DNA of 64,000 nt from Myxocyprinus asiaticus (lineage: Eukaryota; Chordata; Actinopteri; Cypriniformes; Catostomidae), in the NCBI RefSeq assembly GCF_019703515.2, contig NC_059385.1, positions 31,257,001 to 31,321,000 on the forward strand, written 5' to 3'. Every line of letters starts with the position of its first letter. Position 1 is the first letter of the stretch. The translations under genes and the position numbers were made by a program. Shown in pieces: positions 1 to 15,568 of the stretch. The notes under the pieces are model-generated. The model did no database searches, was not told the origin of the DNA, and was given only the letters and a program-made list of their open reading frames with translations.

Positions 1-1540
1 AACCTTATAAAAGCTGTTTTATTCTACATGGGGCAGGGGTGCCCTCATGGGGGCTGCCATTTTAGAATCACATAACCAGTTGGATACTACTAGTCTCAGT
101 AACTGTCTTGTTATTGGACACTTTCAATCTTAGATTAAATTAGTAATGGCTGATTGTGAATTTCTACAATGGCATCTGTAACTGAAAACTATTGATTTTG
201 AATGATGCTGCATCCACATCACTAGGTCTCACTATAAGTCCAAGATGACACAAATGAGTTTTGCCCTGGTACAGTGCAATAACTTGAAATGAAAAACTGG
301 CAAAAAAAACAAAAAAAAGTAAATAAAAAATAACAAATCCAGGTGTTTCTTCATTTTTGATTTGTATTTGTTTCTATTCGCTGACATATTTTTTGGGAGT
401 GAAATCAACAGCACAAACATAAGTAACTATTAGCATTGGGTTTCATGAATTGTGTGATGTCTTGTGGTGTTAGCTGGGTTGATACACTCTAAAACATTCC
501 ATCCTGTTTGATAAAATTACAGCAATTAGTAGAGGTCGACAAACATATCGGTTTTACCAATTAATCAAAAGTTGCTGTTTGGAACTAAACTGTTTATCTG
601 CAAAAATCAACACTGATATTTACAGGTAATTTTGTTTGTCTGTTTCGTTGCTTGTTTGTTGTTTTATTTATCTGTGTTCGTCCGTGTCATGTGCTGAAAG
701 ATTCTACAGTTAATACTCCTTGGTACAGTACAATAAGTGCTCAGAAGAGGTTTTGTTGATATGTAATACAAGTTATTATATTATAATTAATTATAATTTC
801 ATGTTAATGTAAAAGTCTGTTTTTACATAATACTGGATTACTGGACAACTATGTCAAGTGATCAGTGATGATCAACTATAGAGGAATGATGATCTACAGT
901 TGATGAATTACTACTCTTAGAGTATTTATTAGCCTATTTGGCAATGTTTACTTTCTATTGTTTATATTATAAAGCCGGTGTCACACTAGCAGAGTTTTCC
1001 AGCAATTTTCAGGTGTGAGCTTCATTTACATAATTGCCAATCACAATCTCTGTGAGACACGGAGCACACATTAGCCCTTGACTGTCAGGACTCCCTGCTG
1101 AGTGAATGGTTTCAGCAATGGGAAAAAAGGATCCAACTTGACAGAAAATAAATTGTTCTGTCGCCGGGGCAGGCTCTTGTATTCTTTTCAAGTTTTTACT
1201 GAAGAATTGACAAGGCTTCAAACTGATTTGAACTTTTTCATCTGTGATCGCAGTCTGCATATCATCACAAATGCTGATTGTAGTCCATAGTGATTCTGTC
1301 ACCAAGCGTTTTTACACTTAAAATGACTAATGAAATCAGAAAGCGGAGGCACAACAGTCTGTTTTTAATAAAAAGTAGTTTCGTTACTCACTGAAAGCTG
1401 CAAATGGACATCCATGTTCTACGGCAAGCCTCGAGGGGATAAATACACAAAATCACACACTTTCACAAGGTAAACTTACACCATGAATCACATCCTAAAT
1501 CACTCTATTACAATTGTTTATGCTCACATGGTACTCCTGT
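1..1540. other. AT-rich intronic DNA, no recognised gene
   Basis: No conserved coding sequence was recognised. A 98-codon minus-strand frame lies at 1009-1305 but matches no family I know, and its codon use gives no support. The part from about 960 to 1330 is less AT-rich and could be a fragment of an unclassified transposon. Confidence 0.4.
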
Positions 1541-1544
1541 TGTT

Positions 1545-2300
1545 ATTTCAGCGAGCTCCACGTGACATGGGTTATGTCCCTATCTTCTGATTGGCATCGT
1601 CAGCAGGTGGGTGTGTGTTTAAGACCAAGCCTATACAATCTAGAGGGGGTCCAATAGAATCCATGTAAAATCTTAAGTTGCATAAGGTGCACCCTTGCAT
1701 CTCTAGATGTAGACTTGAAATTTTTTAGAATCCACACTCCCTCCTCCAATACCAAGTTTAAATCTTTCTCCCATAATCTCTAGAGGGAAGCCGAAGCTCC
1801 GTCCCCAAGACTCTGAATTAGCAGAGAGTAATACACTGATGCCTCATGACTTTTTCCAAAAGCAGTAATCACCACTCCCAGAGTATCTTCTGCTTTAGGG
1901 GGGCATATGCTACTCCCAAAAATAGTACAGTGCAGGTGGTGCAGCTGTAAATACCTAAAGAACTGAGACCTGGGAATCCCAAAATGTTGAACCATATTTT
2001 CAAAGGATCTCAACACTCCACTCTCATACAGGTCACAGAGCATATTAACCTCCCTCACAATCCACTCTGACCATCAGAAAGGGGACTTATTAATACATAA
2101 ATTTGGGTTCAGCCATATGCTCGAGGCAACATTTATATGGACTTTTGTCCATACCAAGTGCAAATGCGAGATAACAGGGTGTAGCTTAACTTCACCGGTT
2201 AGTTTAATAGAAAGGCTTTGCAATAGCAAAATAGGGGCAAGAACATTCTATTCAGTACAAAACTAGGGAAGGGCTCTCTCAGGTGGAAGCGACCAATGAG
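1545..2300 (-). pseudogene. L1 ORF2p C-terminal remnant beyond the insertion
   Basis: A minus-strand frame at 2058-1780 reads VNMLCDLYESGVLRSFENM and then FGIPRSQFFRYLQL, the conserved C-terminal part of fish L1 ORF2p. Upstream codons (KSPFWWSEWIVREV) continue it. Below 1760 the frame-shifted sequence still resembles the cysteine-rich tail (HTPPADDANQ region). It belongs to the same L1 as the RT part at 3.7-6.3 kb and is separated from it by foreign DNA. Confidence 0.7.
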
Positions 2301-2329
2301 CTGTAAGATTGTTCAAAAATTATCTGCAT

Positions 2330-3690
2330 CACTTCCGGGAAAGTCAAAGAACTCTGCGAGAACAAATGTCATAAAACTCTCACACAGAGGAGCATCTCCA
2401 CCTGAGAAAACACACCCCACTGATTGGGGACCATAAAACGCAAATCACACTCACATCTGCTCTCTCTCTCTCTCTCTCTCTCACCTTAGGTCACTTTAAG
2501 GACACTAAAAACTAAGTTATGACTTATCCTGTTCTGTAATGTAAAGGTTTTCTGATCATACATGTTTGGTATCATTCAAGAGGTCTCAGTGCAACTGGTA
2601 AAACAGTCTCATTCCCTTTCAGCAAAGTCAAATCACAAGTAAGATTTAAGAACCTAATAAAATACAGTATTCTATCCAGGGCATGCCCCTCCCAAGTCTC
2701 ACACAGAGACCAGATGCTGTATGCAGATTAGGTGTATTCTTTGTAAACATCAAACAACCTACTCAAAGGTTGACTACAACTCCCTAAATTGTTAACCAAA
2801 TCCTAAATAACATCAAACACACACATCTGAAATAACAATGGAATTGTTTGGTACTTAAGGAAGGATGGCAGAGAAGCTCGGAGAATCTGTAAATCAGATC
2901 TCCCATACTTCATCGTTTGCATGTAGTTTTTTTCTCTACCAGGTATTTCTTATTATTGATAAATGTTTGAAGGAATCTTTAAACCAGATCTCCCATGCTT
3001 CGTCGTTTGCATGTAGTTTTTTCACTACCAGGTAATTGCAATTTGTATTTCTTATGTTTGGTAAATGTTTGAATAGAATACAACTTTAATTATATTATTA
3101 TGCTTGGTTCACTGATAGCTTTGAGTTTGATTTATTATTTTAATTGGATTGTTTGAATATATTACTATTACCTGGTAAATAAATTATTATTATGATTCAT
3201 TCTGAAGGACTGTTTTCTAGTATATTTCTTGTTAACTACAAATCTATGGTCAGAGTTGGCTTAATTAAGCTACTTCAGAAGTAACCCATTAGTTAAGTAT
3301 GTAAGAGGCTAAACGGTAAACCGAGAATCTATTATAGAACTTAGCCAAATAAGACTAAACGGATAAAGCCGAGAACCTATAAGGACTTACTTACTAATAT
3401 CTGAAACTGATGAATTTGTAGTTAAAGGACCTGTGTCTGACCAGCACAAGACCCAAATAACATTGAAATAACAAATGCAGTCTAGAAGAGAGAATTACTA
3501 AAATTCAGAGCATAGATACATCAACGAGGTTTTTCATAATTGGAGTCAGATGAAATAAAGAAAATAATTAATGATAAGATTAATAAAAAACATGGAACTC
3601 AAATCAAATAATCAAAGTATTATTTAATGTTGCACACAATAAGACAGAACACACAGGAGACCTTCAGCCACGCCATTGGATACCATCCTT
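2330..3690. mobile_element. Unclassified insertion inside the L1 ORF2
   Basis: L1 coding similarity stops near 3.69 kb and resumes near 2.3 kb, so about 1.35 kb has been inserted. It has no protein signature. It contains a TC microsatellite and a pair of imperfect tandem repeats of about 90 bp (about 2880-2960 and 2970-3060), each holding CAGATCTCCCAT and GTTTGCATGTAGTTTTT. AATAAA signals follow near 3180. The form would fit a solo LTR, but I could not define TG...CA ends or a target duplication, so the class is open. Confidence 0.4.
2461..2482. repeat. (TC)n microsatellite
   Basis: Eleven uninterrupted TC units. Confidence 0.95.
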
Positions 3691-3699
3691 GGACCAGTG

Positions 3700-6260
3700 G
3701 GTGACTTCCCCCTTACAGAGCAAAATGTCTGAGACTGAATGCTAATAATAAAACAAAATCTTGGGAAGGCCTAGCCCAACTTTGTCAATCGGCCTAGGCA
3801 ATTTACTAAAATGTAATGTTACCATTCCAAATGAAGGACTTTGCTATGCAATCAAATTGCTTGAAATAAGAGAGAGGGACATCTATAGGGAGATACAGTA
3901 GCAGGTAATTGAATTCTGGAATACAATTAATTTTAATAACATTAACCTTCCCAATCATAGATAAATGTAATGAAGCCCACCTGCCCACAATGATCGAAAC
4001 CTTTTTATTAAAGGGTCAAAATTAACTTTAAAATCACACAAATTTGCTGGAAATAAAATACCCAAATACCTTAATGTCCTGTTTGGGCCACTGGAAGGCA
4101 CCCGGCTGAAAAGCTGTTACCGGGCAGTACGCTATCAGAGCCAAAGCTTCGGATTTAGACCAATTCACTCTGTATCCTGAGAACTTAGAAAAGGAATTGA
4201 TAATTCTGTGGAGGCAAGGCATAGATCTAGTAGGGTCGGAGACAAATAATAAAATATCATCTGCGTAAAGCAAAAGCATATGCGCCACGCCACCCGCCAC
4301 TACCCCTGGAAAATCATCCTCCTTTCTTATCACGGCTGCTAATGTTTCCAGGGCAAGACAGAACATTAAGGGGAAAGTGGGCAACCCTGTCATATGCCCC
4401 TATCCAGAGTAAAATAATCTAATAACCTAATAATCTAAAATAATAAAAGTATTCCCGAACTTGTACATTACCAAAATCTTAAAAAGATAATCCCATTCTA
4501 TCATATCAAACGCCTTTTTGGCATCAAGTGAGATTGCAGCGACCGAAGTCTGATCATTCGCCACTGAACACATGATATTGATGAAATGCCTAATGTTATC
4601 AGAAGAGTTACGGCCCCGAATAAACCCCACCTGATCTATATGTATAAGAGATGTCATAACTTTACTTAGTCGGTTAGCCAACATTTTTGACAATATTTTA
4701 ACGTCTAGCTGGATCAGGGAAATTGGATGGTAACTCTTACAGTCACTTGGATCTTTGTCCTTTTTAAGAATCAGACTGATCCGGGCTTGTGTCATGGTTG
4801 GTGGAAGCTTTCCATTCTTCAATGATTCTGTATAAATGTCTAGCAGGAGTCAGTTCTGTAGCATAAGATCTAAAAAACTAAGCGGGAAAGCCATCTGGCC
4901 CCGGAGCCTTGCCTGTAGGCAAGGCCTTAATTACCTCGCCAAGCTCCTCCAAGGTTATCTCAGAATCAAGAAATCTTTTTTGCTCAGTCATCAGTTTAGG
5001 AAGTTCTAATGATTCCCCAAAGTTTCTAATATCCTCTTCAGTAGACAAAGATGTGGAACTATAGAGATCAAGATAAAATCCTTTAAAAGCATTATTAATA
5101 TCAATGGCTGAGGTAAATATTTCACCAACAGCAGATTTTCACTGAGGGAATGGTAGAAAAAGACTCTCTCTGTTTTATATATCTAGCTATAAGTTTTCCT
5201 GCCTTGTCCCCCGACTTAAAGTATGACTGTCTTGCCCTGAATAGCCAAAACTCCTACCTTCTGTGACAAAATAGTATTATACCTGTATTTCAATCGGGTC
5301 AATTCTCTGAGGCCATTAGATGACATTCAACACTTCAGCTCTGCCTCAGCACTTTTAATATTCACTTCCAATTTCACGAGTTCTTGTGCTTTGGATTTTT
5401 TTGGTGAATGAGGCATACTGTATTATCCGGCCCCTAAGAACCACCTTAAGTGCCTCCCAAGCCACGCCCACAGAGGATACTGAGGACCAGTTGGTCTGTA
5501 TATAGACATTGATTTCAGTCTTTAGCATTTGTTGGAATTCAGGATTTTGCAAAAGGGATACATTAAAACTCCAACTATATGATTTATTTTTCTCTGTATG
5601 TGGCAACACCTCTAAACACACCAGGGCATGATCTGAGACTAAAATGTTTCCAATTGAGCAATCAACAATAGATGAAATGAGGGACTTAGATATATAAAAA
5701 ATCTATTCTTGAGTAAATCTTATGGACTGATGAAAACAATTTATATTCCCTACCTGATGGGTTCAAAAGTCTCCAAATATCTGTAAGACCAAGATTTTTA
5801 CACATCCTGTGAAGCGTCAATGTTGATCTAGGTGGCTTGCACACTTTTGCATCACTATGATCAAGGAATGAGTCCATCAAAAGATTAAAGTCTCCTCCCA
5901 ATATTATATCATGAGGGGTGCCAGCGGCTTGCAACATCCCTTCAAGATCTATAAAAAAACCCTGATCATCCATGTTAGGTGCATAAATATTAGCCAAAAT
6001 AAGACTTTGCCCCTGAATTTCAGCTAAAACAATAATGACTTTTCTTTACACTGTTAGAGACATTTTAATTGTAGATGCTTACTTATCTGAGTAATGACTC
6101 CCTTGCTCTTACTCGAGCTAGCACTATAAAAAAATGCCCACCCCATATCTTCCCACATTTTTCCGCTTCCTGCGGAGAAAGGTGCATTTCTTGAAGAAAC
6201 ACTATATCATATTTCTACACTTAAAAAGATAAAAAACCTTACTTCTTTTTATGGGGTGCC
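3700..6260 (-). pseudogene. L1 ORF2p remnant: endonuclease and reverse transcriptase
   Basis: ORF2p nicks the target DNA and copies the RNA in place. The endonuclease part is at 6260-5686, with NIYAPN, IILGGDFNLL and YSRIDFLYI, typical of APE-type L1 endonucleases. The linker follows at 5621-5355. The reverse transcriptase core is at about 4822-4034, with ARISLILKKDKDP, VGFIRGRN, SLDAKKAFDMIEWDYLF (motif A aspartate present) and YADDILLFV (motif C, both aspartates present). Stops and frame changes between blocks make it non-functional. Confidence 0.85.
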
Positions 6261-6834
6261 CCAACCCATTCACATTCCACATGGAGAGAGACAATCCACT
6301 CATATTAACATTTGACATTTTGACATATAATAAAAAATAGATAGTGTGTCAAAAACAAGATTATAAAGACCACATTCCAACATTGGTGTGACCATTAAAA
6401 CCTGAACATCCACCGGAACAAAACAAACAGAAAAAAGAAAAACGTGCGCATTAACCCCTCGAACGACAGCGCCAACTGGCATCCATCCCTCCAAACTCAA
6501 ACAGTCCATGTACACCTACGAGGACCCCCGCAACAACTTTGCTGTCGGATTGCTCAAGTCCAGTGTTTCTATACAAATTTTGTGAGACTTTTGTGAGAAT
6601 TACACAGCAAAAGATAATCTATAAAACAAACTCCAGCCAATAGGCAGAACAAACTCAAAGAGTGTGTAGATTCATCCACAGAACTGTCCCAAAGGTGTGC
6701 CACTCTGCAAAATAAACTCCGGCCACTAGGCAGAGCCAGCACAAAAACAAAAAAAAAAACATTCATTTTCCTCAGTCAAGAAAATGTTCAGTGAGCCGGT
6801 CAATTCAGCTGCAACATGAGTACCACAAAATGAC

Positions 6835-7653
6835 TTACTCCATTGACTTTATGAAGGACATCGCTTGCTGTGGGCATGTGAATGTTTTACGGCCCTCCTT
6901 AGCATCTATTCTCAATTTGGCTGGGAATATCAGAGCAAAAGTGACCTTCCATTGATATAAAAGTTTCTTACATTCCTTGAATCGATCACGTTTCTCTCTG
7001 GGAACAAGCAAATGCTGTGGTTTTCCCAAGAAAGCTTTCTTTTACTCCTCGTCTCATGTAACACAACATCTTTATTGAATGATCTCAGAAATTTGGCCAG
7101 AATTGATCGGGGCCTGTCTCCCTCCACGGATCTCCGTGTCGGAAACCTGTGAGCTCACTCAATTTCCAACTTGTGGCCTGTTATGTCGAGCAGATTCGGA
7201 AGGAGCCCATCCAGGAATTTCATCATATCCTGACCCTCTTCGGCCTCAGGAATTCCATCAATATGGACGTTATTCTGCCAGCTACGGTTCTCCATGTCTG
7301 CTCCCAGACACACACCAAATCCTCCTTGGTTGCTAGCGGATTAGCAGATAATTCCCTCTCCGTTGACTCCAGATAACTGATCCATTTCTTGACATCCCCC
7401 ACTCTTGTAACCATCTCAGAGAACTTCGCCTCCATGGCAGTGATCGATCAACGTATCACAGCGAGATCCTTCAAGTAAGCAACGACCTTCGTCACCATTG
7501 CCGACATGCCCAGCATCTCTTGCCGCATTTCACTTCCCCGTCTAAATCGGCTCCCTGGCTCACGGCCCTCTTGGGGGTATCAGCTTGAGCACGTAAGTGT
7601 CTTTTAATGTCTCCAGAGCCCTAGGATTTTGAATTCTTTGACATATTGTCCAT
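6835..7653 (-). pseudogene. L1 ORF1p remnant (nucleic-acid-binding chaperone)
   Basis: In active L1s ORF1p coats the element RNA. A candidate start ATG is at 7653 (MDNMSKNSK). Downstream, broken frames give a coiled-coil-like stretch (WISYLESTERELSANPLATKE), the RRM-like VEGDRPRSILAKFLRSFNKD-type block near 7127, and the C-terminal domain near 7029-6835 (KECKKLLYQWKVTFALIFPA, then FTCPQQAMSFIKS). The segments lie in different frames, so at least two frameshifts separate them. Identification comes from the layout and from recall of the L1 transposase_22-type family. Confidence 0.75.
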
Positions 7654-7700
7654 GGATTGCTACTTTTAGCGCTTTATCTCTTCTTTGCCAAATTAAACTT

Positions 7701-8048
7701 GGCACGGAGCCCCTTGCACTTTTGGCGACAAGTTGTCTTATCTTACTTCGTAAAAAAACAACATCTCTTACCATGCATTTGTCGTGGCCATGCTGTCTTT
7801 GTGGAGTGTGTTAAATTATATAAAAAAAAGTGTAGGCTAGTACTTCACAATCTCTTACAGACAGGCTTCTAAGTTATAATTTTTTAACAATAGTAACTTA
7901 GGTAGCTACTGCTCATCTGGCAGGCAGGATTGTAAATAAAAACCTTAATGTACAAACCACACCCACGATTAGTTTTAGCCAATTGTCAGCGCTCTGCAAC
8001 CAGACGAGATCTCCTAGGTCAATCATTTCAGAGATGTACATAAAGGAG

Positions 8049-8049
<1 letters not shown>
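7701..8049. other. L1 5' flank, no gene seen
   Basis: The sequence between the L1 ORF1 start and the AT microsatellite may be L1 5' UTR or intron. No conserved reading frame was recognised. Confidence 0.35.
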
Positions 8050-8100
<51 letters not shown>

Positions 8101-8120
8101 TATATATTATATATATATAT
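8050..8120. repeat. (AT)n microsatellite
   Basis: About 70 bp of nearly pure AT dinucleotides in grin3a intron 4, with a short interruption near 8097. The tyrosine/isoleucine-rich open frames across it on both strands are artefacts. Confidence 0.95.
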
Positions 8121-8810
<690 letters not shown>

Positions 8811-8850
8811 TCAGCCTCTAACCAGTCACAAAATACACATCTTCCAGTCA

Positions 8851-9978
<1,128 letters not shown>

Positions 9979-10563
9979 TTATTTAGATAATCCATTATCC
10001 ATAAATATAACATAATAAACAACAACAACATAATCAAAATTGACCCCATTTACTTTAAATTATAAGTAGCTTGTAGCTTGGGAAGCTACCATTTCAATAG
10101 CTTCAACAACAGATTATTTTGCACTGAATATTTGTCTCACATGGAAATGTGTCACATTACAGACATTAAAGGGTTAGAGTTCACCCAAAAAAATTAAAAT
10201 TCTCTCATTATTTACTCACCCATATGCCATCTAATATGTGTATGACTTTCTTTCTTCTGCAGAACACAAACAAATATTTTTAGAAGAATATCTCAACTCT
10301 GTTGGTCCATACAATGAAAGCGAATGGTGGCCAGAACTCTGAAGGTCCAAATATCATAAAAAAGGCATCATAAAAGTAATCCATACGACTCCAGTTATTA
10401 AATCAGTATCTTCTTTTCACTGTACATCTTGACAGCAGTCTCCTTGGTGATCATGATTTCAATCTCGATTCCACTTCCTATAGCGCCATCTAGCACTCTG
10501 CGAATGAGTCAAGAGCAAGGAAGTGTAATTGTGCTTGAAATCACGATTGTGAAAAAGGAGTTA

Positions 10564-12134
<1,571 letters not shown>

Positions 12135-12414
12135 TATATTTTGGTCTTTTCTCACCCAAAACCAACTGGATCACTTTAGAAGACAATGAATAAACCACTG
12201 GAGTCTTATGGATTACCTTTATGCTAACTTTATCTCTTTTTTGGAGCTTCAAAGGCCTGGCCACCATACATTTGCTTTGTGAGGACCTACAGAGCTGAAA
12301 TATTCTTCTAAATATCTTTATTTGTTTTCTGCAGAAGAAAGAAAGTCATCTGGGATAGCATGAGAGTGTATAAATGATAAGAGTATTTTCATTTTGGATG
12401 AACTATCCCTTTAA

Positions 12415-13080
12415 ATGTGTTGCTTCAACTTCCCAATGATAAACCATTGCCTGATGGGTAAGGTGTACTGCTTAGCTACTGCAGAAAACTACAAAATCTA
12501 GGAAATGTTATTACTCAGCTTTGTACTTGTCTTTCTCTGATTCTTTTTTCTCTCTTTTTTTTTTTCTTAGTGAAAGTGCAGTGTTGAAGGAAACGGTAAC
12601 CCTGTTAAATCAATAATGATAGGAGTGCTGAGCATGTGAAATTTAAGCCCTGTAGCAGTTTGGTTTGTAAGTTTCCTGACAGTATATTTTTGGAGAAATC
12701 GCTTTTGATATGCTGTTTCTCTGAACACGTATGACAAAAGGCTAGTGTCATGTCTTACTGCTTTTCACAGTGGCGATTGCAGCCCTCTCTCTGCTCAACA
12801 ATGTTCTCAAACAACTGCTTATTTTTTTTCTTAACACTTTTCAGAAAGAGCTTCTTTCAGCATAACTCTGCACCAGGGGTGCTCACACTCCTGTGGCCTG
12901 AGATCTACTTTTTCATAATGCTATTATAAAAATATCCCATGCACAATTTAAATATACATTGTAGTCACTGTTGTCACAATACTGAAATTTCAGCAGTCAG
13001 TACCAATACTTATTTGTTAAAAATAGTAGGTCTAATGAAATGTAACAAAACTACATAATTACAAATGTTCAAAACATAGG
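12415..13080. other. Intron 2 DNA, no gene seen
   Basis: Contains short T-rich tracts. A hAT-like end (CAGGGGTGCTCACACT-type) near 12875 may be a fragment. No exon signal. Confidence 0.35.
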
Positions 13081-13273
13081 ATGACAGGGGAAGAGTCATT
13101 TATATTCATGAGGAAATCGATACCTGATTAGTCGATTTGGTAATATTTATCAGGAAAGCGCTACCTGTTTGGTTAGAGAAACTATAATTGAAACCCTAAC
13201 CGTCCCCTAAACCTAACTTTAACCAGTCAGGTAGAGCTTTCCTCATAAATATAAACGAGTCTTCCCTTGCCAT
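13081..13273. mobile_element. Short inverted-repeat element (MITE-like)
   Basis: Arms of about 46 nt at 13081-13126 and 13228-13273 are imperfect reverse complements (ATGACAGGGGAAGAGTCATT matching the complement of the far end, which closes with CTTCCCTTGCCAT). The centre holds a CCCTAACC-rich stretch. It has no coding capacity. Confidence 0.6.
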
Positions 13274-14416
13274 CCCACATGTTGAAAATCCGTGCGCCAG
13301 GGAGTCGAAATGAGTAAGTAAAATGTGATGTTTAAGATTCTCATTATTTGTGTAGTTTCTCCAGATCCTTTCTAATAAGTGAGCCTACAAGCTTAGCTTA
13401 AAATAGCATAACGCAGCACTCCCATAGACATTCTATGGCGGTGCACTGGCGAGGACACAAGAGGCCATTCTTTTTTAATCTTCAACATGTTTTACACTAA
13501 ACAATCCTTTTGAAATGTACTATGTTTGACGTTTACAACGATTATTTATGTTTTATAAGAGAAGTCACTGACTATTTTGCGACAGGTTAGTGCCCTTTAC
13601 GGCTCTCCCCATTCATTTGTATGGTATCCGCAAATGGTGAATAACTGTCGTAACATGCTAGTTGGCCGTTATGCTCTCTCCTATGATAAAACCGCGGAGG
13701 TTGTTTTGTCAGTAATTACAATTATCTCTACTCCTTTTCTCTTTTGACCCGTTAACAAGATCGACCAGTGGTTGTCAGGTGTGATGTGACAAGTTTCCTG
13801 CAACAAGCAATTTGTCTGTCCACACTGAATACAAAATGGCAGCGCAAAAAGACACAATCAGACTAAACTGTTTAATCTAAAGTTATGAGAAGCAGGAATT
13901 TGGACCAGTGAGAGTTCACAGTGGGTGCACAGGACTATCTAGCGCAATACACCAGAAACTGAAACCAAGCAATCAACAAAATGTCCATTTTGTTTGTAGT
14001 GCAAAACACTACATTTGTTACATTTGTGTATTGTGAATGCAGCAATGTACTTATTCACAGTAGAGCTATCTTTAATTTTTGACAGGAATTACAACAAGGC
14101 TGTGAGGGAAAGACTTACAGTATCTTCAATGGCACTGTTGTTTAAAATGTTTTGGATTGCTCCGCTGACGAAACATTAAAAAAAAAAAAAAAAAAAATTA
14201 CTTCTTCTATGAAATTTATATTTACATCCCAAATTAAACCTTACTAAATGTAAGAAAGAAAAGAGTGCTTAGGTAAGAAAAATAGAAAAAATGGATATAT
14301 CCTCTAAAAGCAAGTCTTAGTTTATTGGTTGATGAAAAATCATATAATATATGATTTTTAAATATTTTACTGGAAACAAGATAAAATACTAATTAAAATA
14401 GTATTTTTTTTACTAC
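13274..14416. other. Intron 2 DNA beside exon 2, no gene seen
   Basis: A region of ordinary base composition with a poly-A run at 14178-14197. No conserved frame on either strand. Confidence 0.4.
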
Positions 14417-15018
14417 CTGGACAGAAAGGTTCCTGATGTGAGATTTTTTGTCTCAATTTCCAGACAGTTTGTGATGCCAGGGATCAGTGCCAGCTCTGTA
14501 GACACAGTGGCAGCCGATCCCACCGCCCGTGCCACAAGCTCCAGTGCATCCTGGACAAAGTGATCCAGTGAGGGCACACCCCTATGACCATGTGCAAGAA
14601 GACCCATCGGTAGCCCATCTGTCCGCAATTCCACCACGTTTTGAGAGTCACCTATAATCCAATGGTAATCAGGTAGAATAAGACCAAACTTTGCAACAGT
14701 AGCAAAGATCCTCCTAATATCTATGATGTCACATCCAAAGGTCACTATTGTAGATGTTACATCCTTGAAGGACTCCAGTTGACCTTGCAGAGAAGTTTGA
14801 AAGTCACTTTTGGAGCTGCTGTTGGTTGATATCTTGAGAACTGTACCCAGATGAAATTTGGAGTTGTTGTGGAGCAAGAATACAAAGTCTGAAATGTTCA
14901 TCTGTTGACACAAGACCAGACTTACATCATACCAGTTGTTCATGGACAACAGGGAGAAGATGAGATCCTTTTGAGGAGTTTGAGGATTCTGCATGGCCAT
15001 CTGGAAATGGAGGGAGTT
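14417..15018 (-). CDS. grin3a: grin3a coding exon 2 (amino-terminal domain, second half)
   Basis: Encodes residues 237 to 437 of GluN3A, the second lobe of the extracellular amino-terminal domain, which governs assembly and trafficking in this family. The exon starts after acceptor CCCAACAG and begins NSLHFQ. It contains LLSMNNWYDVSLVLCQQ, NNSKFHLG, VTFGCDIIDIRRIFA, GDSQNVVELRTDGLPMG and LVARAVGSAATVSTELALIP, all typical of GluN3A. It ends LTSGTFLSR with the last arginine split AG|A, followed by donor GTAGTA. The length is 602 nt, so it enters at phase 0 and leaves at phase 2, matching exon 3. N-X-S/T sites are visible (for example NNS and NLTS), as expected of an extracellular domain. No stops or frameshifts are present. 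Confidence 0.95.
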
Positions 15019-15264
15019 CTGTTGGGAAGGAAAAAAGGAGGAAATCATTACAGAGTGATTAGTGTATCTTCCTGTCTGCCAAACAGAGGCAAGGCTTTAA
15101 GTCCAAAAGATATTTATCAGAATGATTTGGCAGGCTATCTCTTTCTGTATTTACACATTCAAGTTTTGAACCAGATCTCCTCTGGGGAACAAACAGGATG
15201 TTCCACCTTTTTCCAAGTGTGTAGTTCTTTTTCTCCAGAAAACAATGAATTTAATAAAGCTTCC

Positions 15265-15568
15265 AGTTCAGTCCAAAGTTTAGACACACTTTACTAAATT
15301 CATGTTTCTTATGTTCTTATTTATTTATTAATTTTTTATCTAAAGGCTTATGCTTAAATGCTTGAAATTAGTTTTGTAGACAAATATGTGCCCAAATAGA
15401 ATTTTTTTTTTTTTTTTTTTCAAATGGATGAGTTTCCAGATAGAGAAAGAAAAGAAGTGTGTCCAGAAGTCACGGAAACTTCCTCAATACTGTTTAACAA
15501 GCATCATGAGGATAATAGTAATAATAAAGAATGAGTAGCTGTGTTCAGACTTTTTACTGGTAGTGTAC
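15265..15568. mobile_element. Tc1-derived non-autonomous element
   Basis: The left end reads CAGTCCAAAGTTTAGACACA and the right end CAGACTTTTTACTGGTAGTG, forming imperfect terminal inverted repeats. The inside shares TTATGCTTAAATG and TTGAAATTAGTTTTGTAGAC with a second copy at 27.6-28.1 kb. It lies in grin3a intron 1 and has no transposase. Confidence 0.65.

Larger units (their letters stand above)
1545..7700 (-). mobile_element. L1-clade non-LTR retrotransposon, fish type, decayed
   Basis: A near full-length but degenerate L1 copy on the minus strand, the same strand as grin3a and inside its intron 4. Reading from 7700 downward, an ORF1-like region is followed by the ORF2 endonuclease, reverse transcriptase and C-terminal region. 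Every part carries stops and frameshifts, and the element is split by a foreign insertion at about 2.3-3.65 kb. The 5' and 3' limits are approximate because no clean target-site duplication was found. Assignment to L1 rests on ORF1p with a coiled-coil and RRM-type layout, endonuclease motif GGDFN and RT motif YADDILLF. Confidence 0.88.

Noticed and set aside
1009..1305. 98-codon minus-strand frame
   Set aside because: No recognisable domain, no splice logic with grin3a, and a shadow frame exists on the other strand. Not called as a gene.
2330..3690. Endogenous retrovirus LTR
   Set aside because: No TG/CA termini, no target duplication and no internal retroviral genes could be shown, so only an unclassified insertion is reported.
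14905..15297. 130-codon plus-strand frame across the exon 2 acceptor
   Set aside because: Antisense to a conserved exon and intron; no conserved protein features.
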